Notes: a model not told the origin generated them from the sequence alone. Positions 28,160-36,933 are shown, counted from the first letter of the stretch. The stretch is DNA of 64,000 nt from Fischerella sp. PCC 9431 (GCF_000447295.1 NZ_KE650771.1:4745451-4809450); one strand, 5' to 3'. Translations and numbers: made by a program.

Positions 28160-28600
28160 TCACTGTAAAGGCAAAACAGTAATCAACTCTGAAAACCTAG
28201 CAAAATCACCAGTATTGTGAGTAAGTAGCTGAGGAATACCGTAAACTAGCATCGTGGCGACAATATTCGCATCATGCACCTGCTTACCACCACTAGAAAT
28301 TTCTTCCATCAAAGTCAGTAGTCTTTCCGTCACCTGAGAATTATCTTCTGCCAAGCGAAAGCTTTTAGCAAAATATTGCACGTCTACTACTAGGGACGAA
28401 ACCGGAATTTCTCCTGTTAAATCGCCTCTCCTTGTCATCCCTGCTAAATATTCCCTCAAGGTTTGGCGACTAATCCATAGCTCAATACCTTGTTCTACAA
28501 GCGCTTGAAGTCGCTGTATAGCTTGTACGTGAAACGGCGACAAAGCTAAATTTGCATAAATCAAAATATTTGTGTCGATGAATACAGGGTTATCAGTCAT
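28160..28600 (-). CDS. PIN-domain ribonuclease toxin (VapC-like)
   Basis: A 146-residue PIN protein with the expected acidic residues: D9 in VFIDTNILIY, the glutamate in TLREYLAG, and the aspartates in HDANIVATM and NTGDF near the C-terminus. The family cleaves RNA, often tRNA, in toxin-antitoxin pairs. Its ATG overlaps the end of the upstream antitoxin frame (ATGACTGA-type overlap), showing translational coupling. The pair sits in the accessory stretch between exporter subunits. Confidence 0.85.
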   Translation of the reverse strand: MTDNPVFIDTNILIYANLALSPFHVQAIQRLQALVEQGIELWISRQTLREYLAGMTRRGDLTGEIPVSSLVVDVQYFAKSFRLAEDNSQVTERLLTLMEEISSGGKQVHDANIVATMLVYGIPQLLTHNTGDFARFSELITVLPLQ

Positions 28601-28814
28601 TTACGTAAAGGTCTTCTCTACGGAAAGTGAGGTTTTGGGAAACTAATCCTACAGGATAGGCGGAAAATTTTAGCGGCGATCGCTTTTCTTTAGTTACTGG
28701 CTTTTCATCAATTACTACCACTACTTGATGCTCACCAACTGGAATATCTGGTGGTAACTGAACAGTAAGTTTACCATCTGCTGTAACCGTGCCAATTGTT
28801 GTAATTGTTTTCAT
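28593..28814 (-). CDS. Antitoxin partner of the PIN toxin
   Basis: The ATG at 28814 (MKTITTIGTVTADGKLTVQLP) is preceded by GAGAGGATTAAC, a good ribosome binding site, giving 73 residues; the open frame continues to 28952 but the extension looks untranslated. The N-terminal beta-rich half (GKLTVQLPPDIPVGEHQVVVVID) resembles small cyanobacterial antitoxins that precede PIN genes. The C-terminal part (FRREDLYVND) would be the toxin-binding tail. Its stop overlaps the toxin start by 8 bases. The family assignment is by context and start wording, not a firm domain match. Confidence 0.7.
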   Translation of the reverse strand: MKTITTIGTVTADGKLTVQLPPDIPVGEHQVVVVIDEKPVTKEKRSPLKFSAYPVGLVSQNLTFRREDLYVND

Positions 28815-29085
28815 GTTAATCCTCTCATTTTTAACCATCTCAAAGACTGATTTGTCTGAACTAAATTCTACTGAAGAATGACTTACTCCATCACAGCTAA
28901 CACAGACTTCGGCAACAACTTCTCTTGAAACCAAACAATACTCGCGGAACATTGAACTTTACCCCCACCTGATCCAAATTCTCTCTCAACAAATCCCTTA
29001 CACCTACACCCCTAGTTATGGAAAGAAAAAGTAGTCTGATCAGCAGATGAGTAGAGATAATAAATACTAGGAGGACAAATCACAA

Positions 29086-29811
29086 ATGACAAATAACAAA
29101 TCATCAATTATTCAACTAGAAAATATCTTTAAAATCTACGGCAGTGGCGAAACCGAAGTCAAAGCACTTAATGATGTAAATTTAGTGATCGATGAGGGCG
29201 AATACTGTTCGATTATGGGGCCATCTGGTTCTGGTAAATCCACAGCAATGAATATAATTGGCTGTTTAGATCGACCCACATCTGGACATTATTATTTAGA
29301 TAACCTGGATGTGGCACAAATGGATGATACCGAACTTGCCCACATTCGCAATAAAAAAATTGGCTTTGTCTTTCAGCAATTCCATCTTTTATCTCAGCTA
29401 TCAGCACTAGAAAATGTGATGTTGCCGATGGTATATGCTAGTGTAGACCCTGGCGAAAGACGCGATCGCGCCGCCGAAGCACTCAAGCGCGTTGGTTTGG
29501 AAAAACGGATCAATAACAAACCGAATCAATTATCTGGGGGACAACAACAAAGGGTAGCGATCGCCCGTGCGATCGTCAATCGTCCCGTGTTACTGCTAGC
29601 AGACGAACCCACTGGTGCGCTTGATTCCCGTACCACTCAAGAAGTATTGGATATTTTTACCGAACTCAATACTACTGGAATTACAGTCGTTATGGTAACT
29701 CACGAACCAGAAGTTGCTCGCCAAACTCAACGTATAGTCTGGTTTCGTGATGGACAAGTAGTACATTCCCACCTCACCCCGGCTGACTTGACTCAGATGG
29801 CGGTATCATGA
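29086..29811 (+). CDS. ABC transporter ATP-binding protein (MacB/LolD/DevA type)
   Basis: A 241-residue ATPase with Walker [10 protein letters not shown], the Q-loop FVFQQFHLL, signature LSGGQQQR, Walker [13 protein letters not shown] and the H-loop VTHEP. This subclass ([11 protein letters not shown]-like start and the [10 protein letters not shown] string) powers MacB-type exporters and DevA. An AGGAGG sits 10 bases before the ATG. It lies about 6 kb from the adaptor/permease pair at 20455-23135, its probable partner, with unrelated genes inserted. It overlaps the downstream GNAT gene by 4 bases. Confidence 0.9.
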   Translation: MTNNKSSIIQLENIFKIYGSGETEVKALNDVNLVIDEGEYCSIMGPSGSGKSTAMNIIGCLDRPTSGHYYLDNLDVAQMDDTELAHIRNKKIGFVFQQFHLLSQLSALENVMLPMVYASVDPGERRDRAAEALKRVGLEKRINNKPNQLSGGQQQRVAIARAIVNRPVLLLADEPTGALDSRTTQEVLDIFTELNTTGITVVMVTHEPEVARQTQRIVWFRDGQVVHSHLTPADLTQMAVS

Positions 29812-30218
29812 TCATCACCTACAAACGCGATCTAGAAAATGTTGACTGGGAGGAAATGAAAGCAACGCTCAGTCAAGATAAATTTGACAATGGTAGGACT
29901 CCAGAACAACTGAGAGTATCGTTTGCTAATAGCTATGCAACTTGTATTGCTTATGCAGGCGATCGTATCATTGGAACTGCTCGTGTTTTATCTGATGGCG
30001 TTTGCAATGCTTACATTGTCGATGTTTGGACATTTAGCCCTTATCGCCATCAAGGTATTGCCACTACTATGATGCGAACTTTATTGGCAGAATTACAAGG
30101 GCAACACGTCTGTTTATTCACAGATGATACTATTGATTTTTACAAAAAACTTGGCTTTACCCAAAAAGAAACTTGCCTAGAATTAGTAGTTGGTAAATGG
30201 TTGAGGAATCAAGTATAG
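29808..30218 (+). CDS. GNAT family N-acetyltransferase
   Basis: A 136-residue GNAT protein: GDRIIGTARVLSDG forms beta-strands 2-3, YIVDVWTFSPYRHQGIATTMM contains the acetyl-CoA-binding R/Q-x-x-G-x-A motif, and FYKKLGFTQKE is the typical C-terminal motif. It should acetylate a small molecule or protein amine. The ATG overlaps the ABC ATPase stop (ATGA), so the two are cotranscribed and coupled. The substrate cannot be inferred. Confidence 0.85.
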   Translation: MIITYKRDLENVDWEEMKATLSQDKFDNGRTPEQLRVSFANSYATCIAYAGDRIIGTARVLSDGVCNAYIVDVWTFSPYRHQGIATTMMRTLLAELQGQHVCLFTDDTIDFYKKLGFTQKETCLELVVGKWLRNQV

Positions 30219-30221
30219 CAG

Positions 30222-30386
30222 GGCTATTTCATTTTAGACATAAACCGCCCTGAACTAAAGATCACTGGCTCATAATTTAAGTCCCCTAAAACGGACTAAA
30301 TTACCAATCAGCAGTCGGTTTTAACCGAGTTTTGCTATTAGCCTGAGAATTAATTCTCAGGCGGGCTGGATGAGAATGAAATAGCC
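30222..30386. repeat. MITE-like element with terminal inverted repeats, copy B
   Basis: This 165-bp element has ends that are 12-bp perfect inverted repeats (GGCTATTTCATT at 30222 and its complement ending at 30386). Internally there is a perfect 22-bp palindrome at 30341-30362 (half-site GCCTGAGAATT) and a TCGGTTTTAACCGA hairpin at 30315-30328. Part of it recurs inverted at 10634-10723. It has no coding capacity and resembles a non-autonomous transposable element. Confidence 0.75.
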
Positions 30387-30595
30387 GTGCAAGTATAGTA
30401 TCCCTCTTTGATTTTGAAAATTTAAAAGTCAGATCCCCGACTTCTCAAAGAACTCGGGGATCTTCGTATTCACGAATAATTTAATTTCTCTATCTTTCAA
30501 TAGAGGAGAAATATCTATCTACAGATATCAAGGTTAAATTGGTTCACTCTGATAGAATCTCGACATAAACAAAAAATTAATCAGAGGGGATTCTT

Positions 30596-30883
30596 ATGTC
30601 TGAAGAAATTAAACCAAATGTTGAACAAGCTTCTACTGAAGATGCAAAACTAGTTGCTGAAGAAATCGCCAGTGGTGAAGCAAAAGCACCTAGTGTTGAT
30701 ATGGACAAAGATTATCAAGCAGCACAACAAATGAGTGTAGGTAAGGGTGCAAAAGCTGCCCAAGACACCACTACATCAGAATATCAAATGCCTGAATCAG
30801 AGGAGAAAAAAACAGAAGCAAAATCAACAGGCGATCCTGCTGATTATAAAGCAATGGCAGACGAAATTGGCTCTAAGCAATAG
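30596..30883 (+). CDS. Small acidic, disordered protein, unknown
   Basis: The 95-residue product is very rich in Glu, Asp, Lys, Ala and Ser, and lacks hydrophobic segments, so it is probably intrinsically disordered. An AGAGGGGA Shine-Dalgarno lies 7 bases before the ATG, which strongly supports translation. The C-terminus reads DYKAMADEIGSKQ. I recognise the style of small conserved cyanobacterial proteins but no function. It stands alone. Confidence 0.65.
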   Translation: MSEEIKPNVEQASTEDAKLVAEEIASGEAKAPSVDMDKDYQAAQQMSVGKGAKAAQDTTTSEYQMPESEEKKTEAKSTGDPADYKAMADEIGSKQ

Positions 30884-30970
30884 TCAACCTCTAACAGGAT
30901 TTTAGACTTCGTCGTGAGCCTCAGCCGAACGATTTTGGATTGTTAACTGATAACTGATAACTGATAACTG

Positions 30971-31606
30971 CTAACTGTTATTTACCACCTCCAGCAATTC
31001 GCTGGGGTGGTGAATTAAATAATTGGGTTTTTGTTTAGCTAAAACTTCTGGAGAATTAAAGCCCCAAGTGACTGCTACTACTTTAATATTGGACTTTTTA
31101 GAAGCTTCAATATCTCTTGTTTCATCGCCAACATAAATTACTTCTTCTAGTTTAAGTTGTTTTTGTCTTAGGACATTATTAATAATTGTTGTTTTCCCAA
31201 AAATAGTTATACCTGAATAAATAAATTCAAACAAATTGTCTAATTCATTAATTTTCAAGAATTCTGTGACATTATCTTTAGAATTAGAGGTAATAATTCC
31301 TAAATGATGCCCTGCATTTTTTAGGTCTATTAAGGCTTCTTTCATGCCTGTAATTGGTTTGAGTTCTGGTATTTTCCTCTTTAATTCTCCTTTGACTTTT
31401 TTCACTAAAAAAGGTATTCTAAATACAGAAATACCTGAGTAACTAATAATTTCTCTAGAAGTTAAATTTCTCAATAAAGCTAGTTCTTCTGGAGTAATCT
31501 GCACATAACCAAACTCTTCAGCTAAACGGTTGGCTATAGTTACAAGTGCGTCTACTGTATCAGCGATTGTGCCATCGAAATCAAAAATAACTACTTTCTG
31601 GGTCAT
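30971..31606 (-). CDS. HAD-superfamily phosphatase (phosphoglycolate phosphatase-like)
   Basis: A 211-residue HAD hydrolase: motif I FDFDGTIADT (nucleophile D9, second D11), motif II ITSNSKDN, a conserved Lys region, and motif IV YVGDETRDIEASK. It resembles Gph-type phosphatases with a small helical cap. The ATG overlaps the queG stop by 4 bases, so it is translated with that gene; whether they share a pathway is unclear. TAACTGA heptamer repeats follow its stop (30944-30977). Confidence 0.85.
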   Translation of the reverse strand: MTQKVVIFDFDGTIADTVDALVTIANRLAEEFGYVQITPEELALLRNLTSREIISYSGISVFRIPFLVKKVKGELKRKIPELKPITGMKEALIDLKNAGHHLGIITSNSKDNVTEFLKINELDNLFEFIYSGITIFGKTTIINNVLRQKQLKLEEVIYVGDETRDIEASKKSNIKVVAVTWGFNSPEVLAKQKPNYLIHHPSELLEVVNNS

Positions 31607-32559
31607 TCTTGTGCCTGTTGGAATGCGTTTAGATTAGCACGGGCATTCCGTCGTAACATTTCTGGCTTAATTCGCCGTAACGCCGATGCCGGAAATCTTT
31701 GATCCCACTCCTGATCTGAGATTTGGGCTAATTCTACCAGCTTGGGGGCAATATTCCCAGGATATGGCTGAAATTCTTCAACATCAGTTGGACTAGCAAA
31801 ACGCTGATTCCAAGGACAAACATCCTGGCAAATATCACAACCAGCAACCCAACCTTGTAAATTGGATGCGATCGCCTCTGGTAATTTTTCCTGGCGATTT
31901 TCAATTGTATGATAAGCAATGCAGCGATTGGCGTCTACCACGAACGGACTAGTTATAGCATTTGTGGGACAGGCCTCTAAACAGCGAGTACAATTTCCAC
32001 AATGTTGTGTATGGGCTTTATCTGGATCTAATTCCAAGTTTGTTAGCACTTCTCCCAAGAACACCCAAGAACCATATTCCCGTGTAATCACGTTACCATT
32101 TTTAGCAATCCAACCGATACCAGCTTTTTGCGCCCAGACTTTATCTTGTACTGGGCCTGTATCTGCATAATACCGCGCTTGGATGTTTTCACCTTGTTCT
32201 TGCAACCAGTTTGAGAGTGCTTTCAATTTTTTATGCATGACTTTGTGATAATCTCGTCCCCAAGCATAACGAGAAATTTTGCCATACTCTTCACCTCCAG
32301 GACGTTGATTGGGGGTGTAATAGTTAAGCGCTACACAAATTAGCGATCGCACTTCACTCATTACTAATCTAATATCTTGACGCTTGGGAGAAGTCATCCA
32401 TTCCATGTCGGCATGATAACCAAGCTTGATCCATGCTCGCAACTGCTGCATCTGTATATCGTCTTTCCCATCGACAGCAGCTATTCCTACTTTGTGGAAT
32501 CCTAACTCAACAGCTTTTTGTTTAACTTCAGTACTGTTTGTTCCCGGCAATTGATTCAT
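31603..32559 (-). CDS. queG: Epoxyqueuosine reductase
   Basis: A 318-residue iron-sulfur enzyme. The C-terminal half has two ferredoxin-like [4Fe-4S] motifs, CGNCTRCLEACPTNAI and CDICQDVCPWN. The N-terminal half binds cobalamin and includes the SLICVALNYY and GRDYHKVMHKKL segments typical of QueG. It reduces epoxyqueuosine to queuosine in the wobble position of certain tRNAs, using B12. Length is normal for cyanobacterial QueG. The start is ATG. It overlaps the HAD phosphatase gene by 4 bases. Confidence 0.93.
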   Translation of the reverse strand: MNQLPGTNSTEVKQKAVELGFHKVGIAAVDGKDDIQMQQLRAWIKLGYHADMEWMTSPKRQDIRLVMSEVRSLICVALNYYTPNQRPGGEEYGKISRYAWGRDYHKVMHKKLKALSNWLQEQGENIQARYYADTGPVQDKVWAQKAGIGWIAKNGNVITREYGSWVFLGEVLTNLELDPDKAHTQHCGNCTRCLEACPTNAITSPFVVDANRCIAYHTIENRQEKLPEAIASNLQGWVAGCDICQDVCPWNQRFASPTDVEEFQPYPGNIAPKLVELAQISDQEWDQRFPASALRRIKPEMLRRNARANLNAFQQAQE

Positions 32560-32759
32560 TTATCTTATTTAAAAATTGCCGTACCTACGGCGTGTTTACT
32601 CTACACTATCCAGTCAATACATACATTTGCTATTTTTTAAGCATTGTATTTGTAAATATTATTTGCAGTTTGTAAATAAATGATGCAATATGTATATCAA
32701 GAGCAAAACAATGCCCTTAACAATTCCCAGCGTATTGAACTATCGACTGAGGTGCGATC

Positions 32760-33281
32760 ATGACATTTACTACTGATTCAGCACAAAGCCGCTTTTCTAA
32801 AACTTTCAACTATAGTACCCAAATAGGTGATGCTGTTGCATCAACTGTGGCTGTGTTTACAAAACTCAGTGTAGACGACCAATTGGCAGTACTTTGGTAC
32901 GCTTACACTGAAATGGGACGTTCGATCACTCCAGCAGCTACAGGTGCTGCGCGTTTACAATTAGCCGAAGGTCTGCTAAATCAAATTAAGCAGATGAGTC
33001 ATGTAGAACAGTTACAAGTAATGCGTGATCTGGCTGCTAAGAAAAATACCCAGTTCTGCCGCTCCTATGGTATCCTCAGTGCCAACACCAAGCTAGCGTT
33101 TTGGTACGAACTATCAGAACTGATGGTTAAAGGCTTCGTTGTTCCCATGCCATCTAATTATCAACTGTCTCGTGATGGCGTACAGGTATTAGAAACACTC
33201 AAAGAACTCGATTTTGGTCAACAAATCACTGTGCTTCGTAAAGTTGTAACAGAAATGGGTGTTGATCCTCTAGCTGAATAA
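32760..33281 (+). CDS. Helical carotenoid protein (orange carotenoid protein N-terminal domain homologue)
   Basis: A 173-residue all-helical protein homologous to the N-terminal domain of the orange carotenoid protein. Visible landmarks are FSKTFNYSTQIGD, LSVDDQLAVLWYAYTEMGRSITPAA, AAKKNTQFCRSYGILSANTKLAFWYELSELM and the closing LKELDFGQQITVLRKVV. It lacks the linker and C-terminal domain, so it is a stand-alone HCP. HCPs bind a keto-carotenoid and quench singlet oxygen or phycobilisome excitation. A CTDH gene follows at 33576. This HCP-CTDH pairing is known in Nostocales and suggests carotenoid transfer between them. Confidence 0.92.
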   Translation: MTFTTDSAQSRFSKTFNYSTQIGDAVASTVAVFTKLSVDDQLAVLWYAYTEMGRSITPAATGAARLQLAEGLLNQIKQMSHVEQLQVMRDLAAKKNTQFCRSYGILSANTKLAFWYELSELMVKGFVVPMPSNYQLSRDGVQVLETLKELDFGQQITVLRKVVTEMGVDPLAE

Positions 33282-33575
33282 AATATACCAAGGCAGGAGT
33301 CAAGAGCAAGCAAAGTGTTGTATGCGCTTTGTAAACACTTCATTGTTGTAGATACCTAAGCATTCTGACATCCTGCCTCAATTTTCCTTGATTTCCAACT
33401 ACTAAATTGCTCTTTATGTCCTCATCAACTGATTGGGAAAAGTGAAGAGCTTTTTTTATATATTTTATCGACTAACCACTAATTACTAACCAATATAAAA
33501 AATACATCTCTAGCAGCAGGATTTCTATTGATTTTTATTTGTAAATTAATGGAAATATAAATTGGAGTTACTTTT
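33282..33575. other. Intergenic region between HCP and CTDH genes
   Basis: It holds a possible hairpin with GGCAGGA at 33292-33298 and TCCTGCC at 33371-33377, enclosing AGTGTT...AACACT, consistent with a terminator or attenuator after the HCP gene. The last 90 bases, with TTGGAG before the CTDH ATG, contain the ribosome binding site and probably a separate promoter. No gene is seen. Confidence 0.4.
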
Positions 33576-33998
33576 ATGGTTCTATCACAACCATCTGCAA
33601 ATACTACACAAGAATTAACGATTGAAGGAATTACAGAACCAACGATCCTCGCTTACTTTCAAACCTTAAATGCAGGAGATTTTGATGCTACTGCTAATTT
33701 ATTTGCAAATGATGGTGTGATGCATCCACCATTTGAATCTGGAATAATAGGGCCAGAGGCGATCGCTAATTATTTAAACAAAGAAGCTTTAGGAATTAAA
33801 GCTTATCCTCAACAAGGAATATCTGAAACTGTAGAAGAAGATTTAATCCAATTTCAGGTGACAGGAAAAGCACAAACTTCTTGGTGTGGTGTAAACGTTT
33901 TATGGCAATTTGTCCTCAACCCACAGCGAGAAATTCTTTATACCAAGATCAAATTGTTAGCTTCTCCTCAAGAATTGCTGAAAATGCAACGAAATTAG
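33576..33998 (+). CDS. C-terminal-domain homologue of orange carotenoid protein (CTDH)
   Basis: A 140-residue NTF2-like protein matching the regulatory domain of the orange carotenoid protein: ILAYFQTLNAGDFDATANLFANDGVMHPPFES, then GPEAIANYLNKEA and the strand region QFQVTGKAQTSWCGVNVLWQF. A cysteine follows TSW, as in CTDHs that dimerise through a disulfide when they hold a carotenoid. CTDHs carry a carotenoid and hand it to HCPs, so function with the gene at 32760 is likely. The start is ATG with TTGGAG upstream. Confidence 0.9.
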   Translation: MVLSQPSANTTQELTIEGITEPTILAYFQTLNAGDFDATANLFANDGVMHPPFESGIIGPEAIANYLNKEALGIKAYPQQGISETVEEDLIQFQVTGKAQTSWCGVNVLWQFVLNPQREILYTKIKLLASPQELLKMQRN

Positions 33999-34005
33999 TT
34001 AGTTG

Positions 34006-34037
34006 TTAGTTGTTAGTGGCAAATGACTAACAACTAA
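34006..34037. terminator. Candidate bidirectional terminator
   Basis: TTAGTTGTTAGT (34006-34017) and ACTAACAACTAA (34026-34037) form a perfect 12-bp stem with an 8-base loop between two converging genes, just 8 bases from the CTDH stop and 7 from the next stop. The arm is itself a short tandem repeat (TTAGTTG), so it may double as repeat DNA. T-runs are weak. Confidence 0.5.
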
Positions 34038-34044
34038 ACTAATT

Positions 34045-34533
34045 CTAATTTTTGGCCGCTGCCATTTGCTCAAAAGAGCGCAGTAATAATCTTCGTCCCA
34101 ACTCTACATCTTTAGGCGCACACTGCCAATCAGGATGTGCTGTCATCAGCAAACTATCCAAAGTTTCTTGATCAAATAAATGCCAGACAGGAGCGCCATT
34201 AAGTTTTGTTTCTATGGCATAGCAATTAGAACTGATACAGTGAATTTTACAAGCATCAGCAACTCTGAGCAAAGTCATTTGTTCTCCTGAGTTTAGGGAA
34301 CGAAATTGTTGTATTGCTTGCTTCAATTCGCTTTTAGCAGACACGCTCAATCCAGGAAGCGCTACTGTGAAATTTTTGTCTCCATTTACCATAATCCAGT
34401 AGTTACGACTGGGGTCAATTCCTTCTAACCAGGGTGATTCATCATCAAGGCGATAGCGTGGTGACAAACAAAACAAGGCTTCCATAGTTGAAACAGTGAC
34501 TTTGTTGTGCAACATCTGAGCGATAACTATCAT
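34045..34533 (-). CDS. Hypothetical protein
   Basis: A 162-residue soluble protein that I do not recognise; the ATG codons at 34533, 34515 and 34485 are all possible starts. It has WLEGIDPSRNYWIMVNGDKNFTVALPG and a C-terminal ELGRRLLLRSFEQMAAAKN helix. Three cysteines sit close together (ACKIHCISSNCYAI). No signal peptide is evident. It converges on the CTDH gene and is separated from the kinase switch by 300 bases. Confidence 0.6.
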   Translation of the reverse strand: MIVIAQMLHNKVTVSTMEALFCLSPRYRLDDESPWLEGIDPSRNYWIMVNGDKNFTVALPGLSVSAKSELKQAIQQFRSLNSGEQMTLLRVADACKIHCISSNCYAIETKLNGAPVWHLFDQETLDSLLMTAHPDWQCAPKDVELGRRLLLRSFEQMAAAKN

Positions 34534-34836
34534 CGGACACGTGCAAAGTCGATTTTTGGACTTGCGATCGCACCCGTTCTATCCATAACTGATGCCTTAC
34601 CGAGTTACGCATACTCCACAGAAAAATCTGATGAAATTGCGTGTTTTGAATTTACACACGGTTTTAGCTATCTTACATATTTTTATTTTTTGATAAACAC
34701 CACCTATAAATCAAATAATTTTTGCAAAAGTTATTAATTTAGTTAACACTTCTTAATATAGAGAACGGTCAAAAATACACTGAGCCTAATATCCAATTAC
34801 CAATTGCCAACTCTCAGTGTTTAAACAAACATAATA
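34534..34836. other. AT-rich intergenic region
   Basis: About 300 bases lie between the hypothetical gene and the end of the anti-sigma kinase gene. One HIP1 site is present at 34565. A frame at 34507-34737 is not convincing. The promoter of the hypothetical gene should be here. Confidence 0.35.
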
Positions 34837-35259
34837 TTAAGCATTTTCTGGCATACTCACTTGTAGCTTGAGACAGTTGTAACCATCAATCTGCAACTTG
34901 TACTCAACTTTATCCATGAGACGATTCATAATCAGCCAACCATAGCCACCTTCTTTTTTATCGTTGGGGCTAGGAGGTAAATAGTTGGATAAGTCAAAAC
35001 CTTCACCACGATCCCAGACTTCTAGGGCTATATCTCGGTCTTTTAATTCTAAACGGATTAAAACTGGTAAATAGGGTTGCTCTTTATGAGCATGACGCAC
35101 GACGTTGGAATAAGCTTCAACCAAAGCCAATCGTAGACGACTTGATTGTCGTGACCAATCAATAGATTCTTTGAATTGGACTTCCAAACATCCCAACAAC
35201 CAGCTTTCGACGATACCTAAAAACTTCAGGTCGCTTGGTACATGAAGTTCACTTTTCAT
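34837..35259 (-). CDS. Anti-sigma-factor-type serine kinase (HATPase, RsbW-like)
   Basis: A 140-residue GHKL ATPase of the RsbW/SpoIIAB group. The N box is ALVEAYSNVVRHAH, the G1 box is EVWDRGEGFDL and the G2 region is GGYGWLIMNRLMDKVEY. These kinases phosphorylate an anti-sigma antagonist (STAS protein) or bind a sigma factor. The gene lies 3 bases after the SpoIIE-type phosphatase, its usual opposing partner. No STAS-domain gene is visible nearby, so the switch partner must be elsewhere. The start is ATG. Confidence 0.88.
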   Translation of the reverse strand: MKSELHVPSDLKFLGIVESWLLGCLEVQFKESIDWSRQSSRLRLALVEAYSNVVRHAHKEQPYLPVLIRLELKDRDIALEVWDRGEGFDLSNYLPPSPNDKKEGGYGWLIMNRLMDKVEYKLQIDGYNCLKLQVSMPENA

Positions 35260-35262
35260 TGC

Positions 35263-36933
35263 TTAAAAAACCTCCAGTGAAAGTATAGTCTGGTCATCTT
35301 CTTGGATATAGTTGTCAGCCTGAATACGAGCTAACAATTTATTGAGAGATAATGGTTGAGTTTCTTGTTGCAAGAGTTGCCAAAGACCATCGAGATGTAG
35401 CATAGAACGATGATTTGGCTTGACACCATTGAGTGAATTTTCATCTGTATGACTCTTTTTTGTCACGGTGGCTTCAGTAATTCCATCGCTGGTAAACAGT
35501 AGGATATCTTTCGGAGCAAGAAGCAATTGACCAAAGTCGGCTTGCCATTTTGGTAAAATTCCCAAGGGTATACTACGTATTTTTAGGTATTTGGGATTTT
35601 CTGTATCAGTACCGCCAGACCACAGCAGAGGATAGATGTGACCTGCATTAGCATAAACGAGTTCTCTGGTAGTGGGGTTATATCGGGCTAAGATAAGAGT
35701 GATAAAGCAATTGCTACTAATTAAGTCATCACCTAAAGCTTTATTAAGATTTTGAATTACTATGTTTGGCATGGCTGGTGTTTCTTGAGATAATTCACGG
35801 CGTAACACCGAGATTGCACTAGCCATAAACAAAGCAGCTGGAACGCCTTTTCCGGAAACATCACCCACTGCTAACCATAAATCTCCTTTAGGATGGACAA
35901 ACACTTCAAAAAAATCTCCGCCTACTTCACGGGCGGGGTGACAACAAGCCTGTACTTTTGCATCTTTGATCTCAGGTAAGCTTTGACGTAGTAGATTATT
36001 TTGAATTTGACGAGCAACCTCTAACTCAGCTCGGATCTGTTGTTGTTTTTCCTGAAGACTTTGGTAGAGTTTTGCTTGAGAAAGGGCTAGAGCTGCTTGT
36101 TCAGCGACACCTGTAATTAGCAGAATATCTTCATCTGGCCAAGGGCGATCGCGACCTGATTGATAGAGGACCACAACAGCAAGTAAATGTTGCTGATAGG
36201 TCAGTGGCACAGCTAATTGGTAACAAGGAGTACCATGATATGTGTATTGACTATGCTGATAATGCTGAGTTTCGAGAACTTTTTCAATCAAAAGATTGGC
36301 ATCAAAAGCTTCACACGAACAAGAAGTTTTAGAATCTAAATAGGAGAACTGATTTGCTGTCAAGCAATTGCTTTCTACTGGTTTAAGCAAGCAATAGCTA
36401 GTTTTAAAGGACTGACCAATCGTGACAACTATTTTCTCCAACATGCTGGAGTAGTCTAGAGACTCGCGAATTGCAGTGGTGACAGCATTAAATAATGACT
36501 CTCGTCGTAGGGCGCGGCGTAGTTCTTGAGTGCGCTTTTTGACTAAACGATAGGTATCTGCTGCTTGCTCGACAATGACTTTGAGTCGTTCAGGTTTCCA
36601 AGGTTTAGTAATATATTTGAAGACTTGACCAGAGTTAATAGCATCAACTAAATCTTCAACGTCAGTAAAACCAGTCAGTAAGATGCGTATTGTATCAGGA
36701 AAACGCTCTACAGTCAAGCTCAAAAATTCAGTACCATTCATCTCTGGCATTCTTTGGTCAGAGATAATCACAGCCATTTCGCCTTCTTTGTCCAACATTT
36801 CCAGTGCTTTTAAGGCTTGATTTGCTCTGTAGACTTGAAAATCTCGCCTAAAAGTCCGGTAGAGTAGTTCTAAGTTATCTGGCTCATCATCTACCACCAT
36901 CAATTTAAGTTTTTCAACATCTGTCCCAGTCAT
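35263..36933 (-). CDS. Response regulator with GAF and SpoIIE-type PP2C phosphatase
   Basis: The ATG at 36933 gives 556 residues; a GTG 12 bases upstream is an alternative. A receiver domain comes first (LMVVDDEPDN, phospho-acceptor D in ISDQRMPEMNG, T in LLTGF, K in YITKPW). A GAF-like region spans about 150-290, then a coiled-coil linker (LYQSLQEKQQQIRAELEVARQIQ) and the PP2C/SpoIIE core (EVGGDFFEVF, GDVSGKGVPAALFMA, LLFTSDGITEA). It would be an RsbU-like phosphatase switched on by phosphorelay, acting on a STAS antagonist opposite the adjacent RsbW-like kinase. Confidence 0.9.
   Translation of the reverse strand: MTGTDVEKLKLMVVDDEPDNLELLYRTFRRDFQVYRANQALKALEMLDKEGEMAVIISDQRMPEMNGTEFLSLTVERFPDTIRILLTGFTDVEDLVDAINSGQVFKYITKPWKPERLKVIVEQAADTYRLVKKRTQELRRALRRESLFNAVTTAIRESLDYSSMLEKIVVTIGQSFKTSYCLLKPVESNCLTANQFSYLDSKTSCSCEAFDANLLIEKVLETQHYQHSQYTYHGTPCYQLAVPLTYQQHLLAVVVLYQSGRDRPWPDEDILLITGVAEQAALALSQAKLYQSLQEKQQQIRAELEVARQIQNNLLRQSLPEIKDAKVQACCHPAREVGGDFFEVFVHPKGDLWLAVGDVSGKGVPAALFMASAISVLRRELSQETPAMPNIVIQNLNKALGDDLISSNCFITLILARYNPTTRELVYANAGHIYPLLWSGGTDTENPKYLKIRSIPLGILPKWQADFGQLLLAPKDILLFTSDGITEATVTKKSHTDENSLNGVKPNHRSMLHLDGLWQLLQQETQPLSLNKLLARIQADNYIQEDDQTILSLEVF

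Noticed and set aside
28815-28952. N-terminal extension of the antitoxin frame to the ATG at 28952
   Set aside because: The ATG at 28814 has a good ribosome binding site and starts the conserved part.
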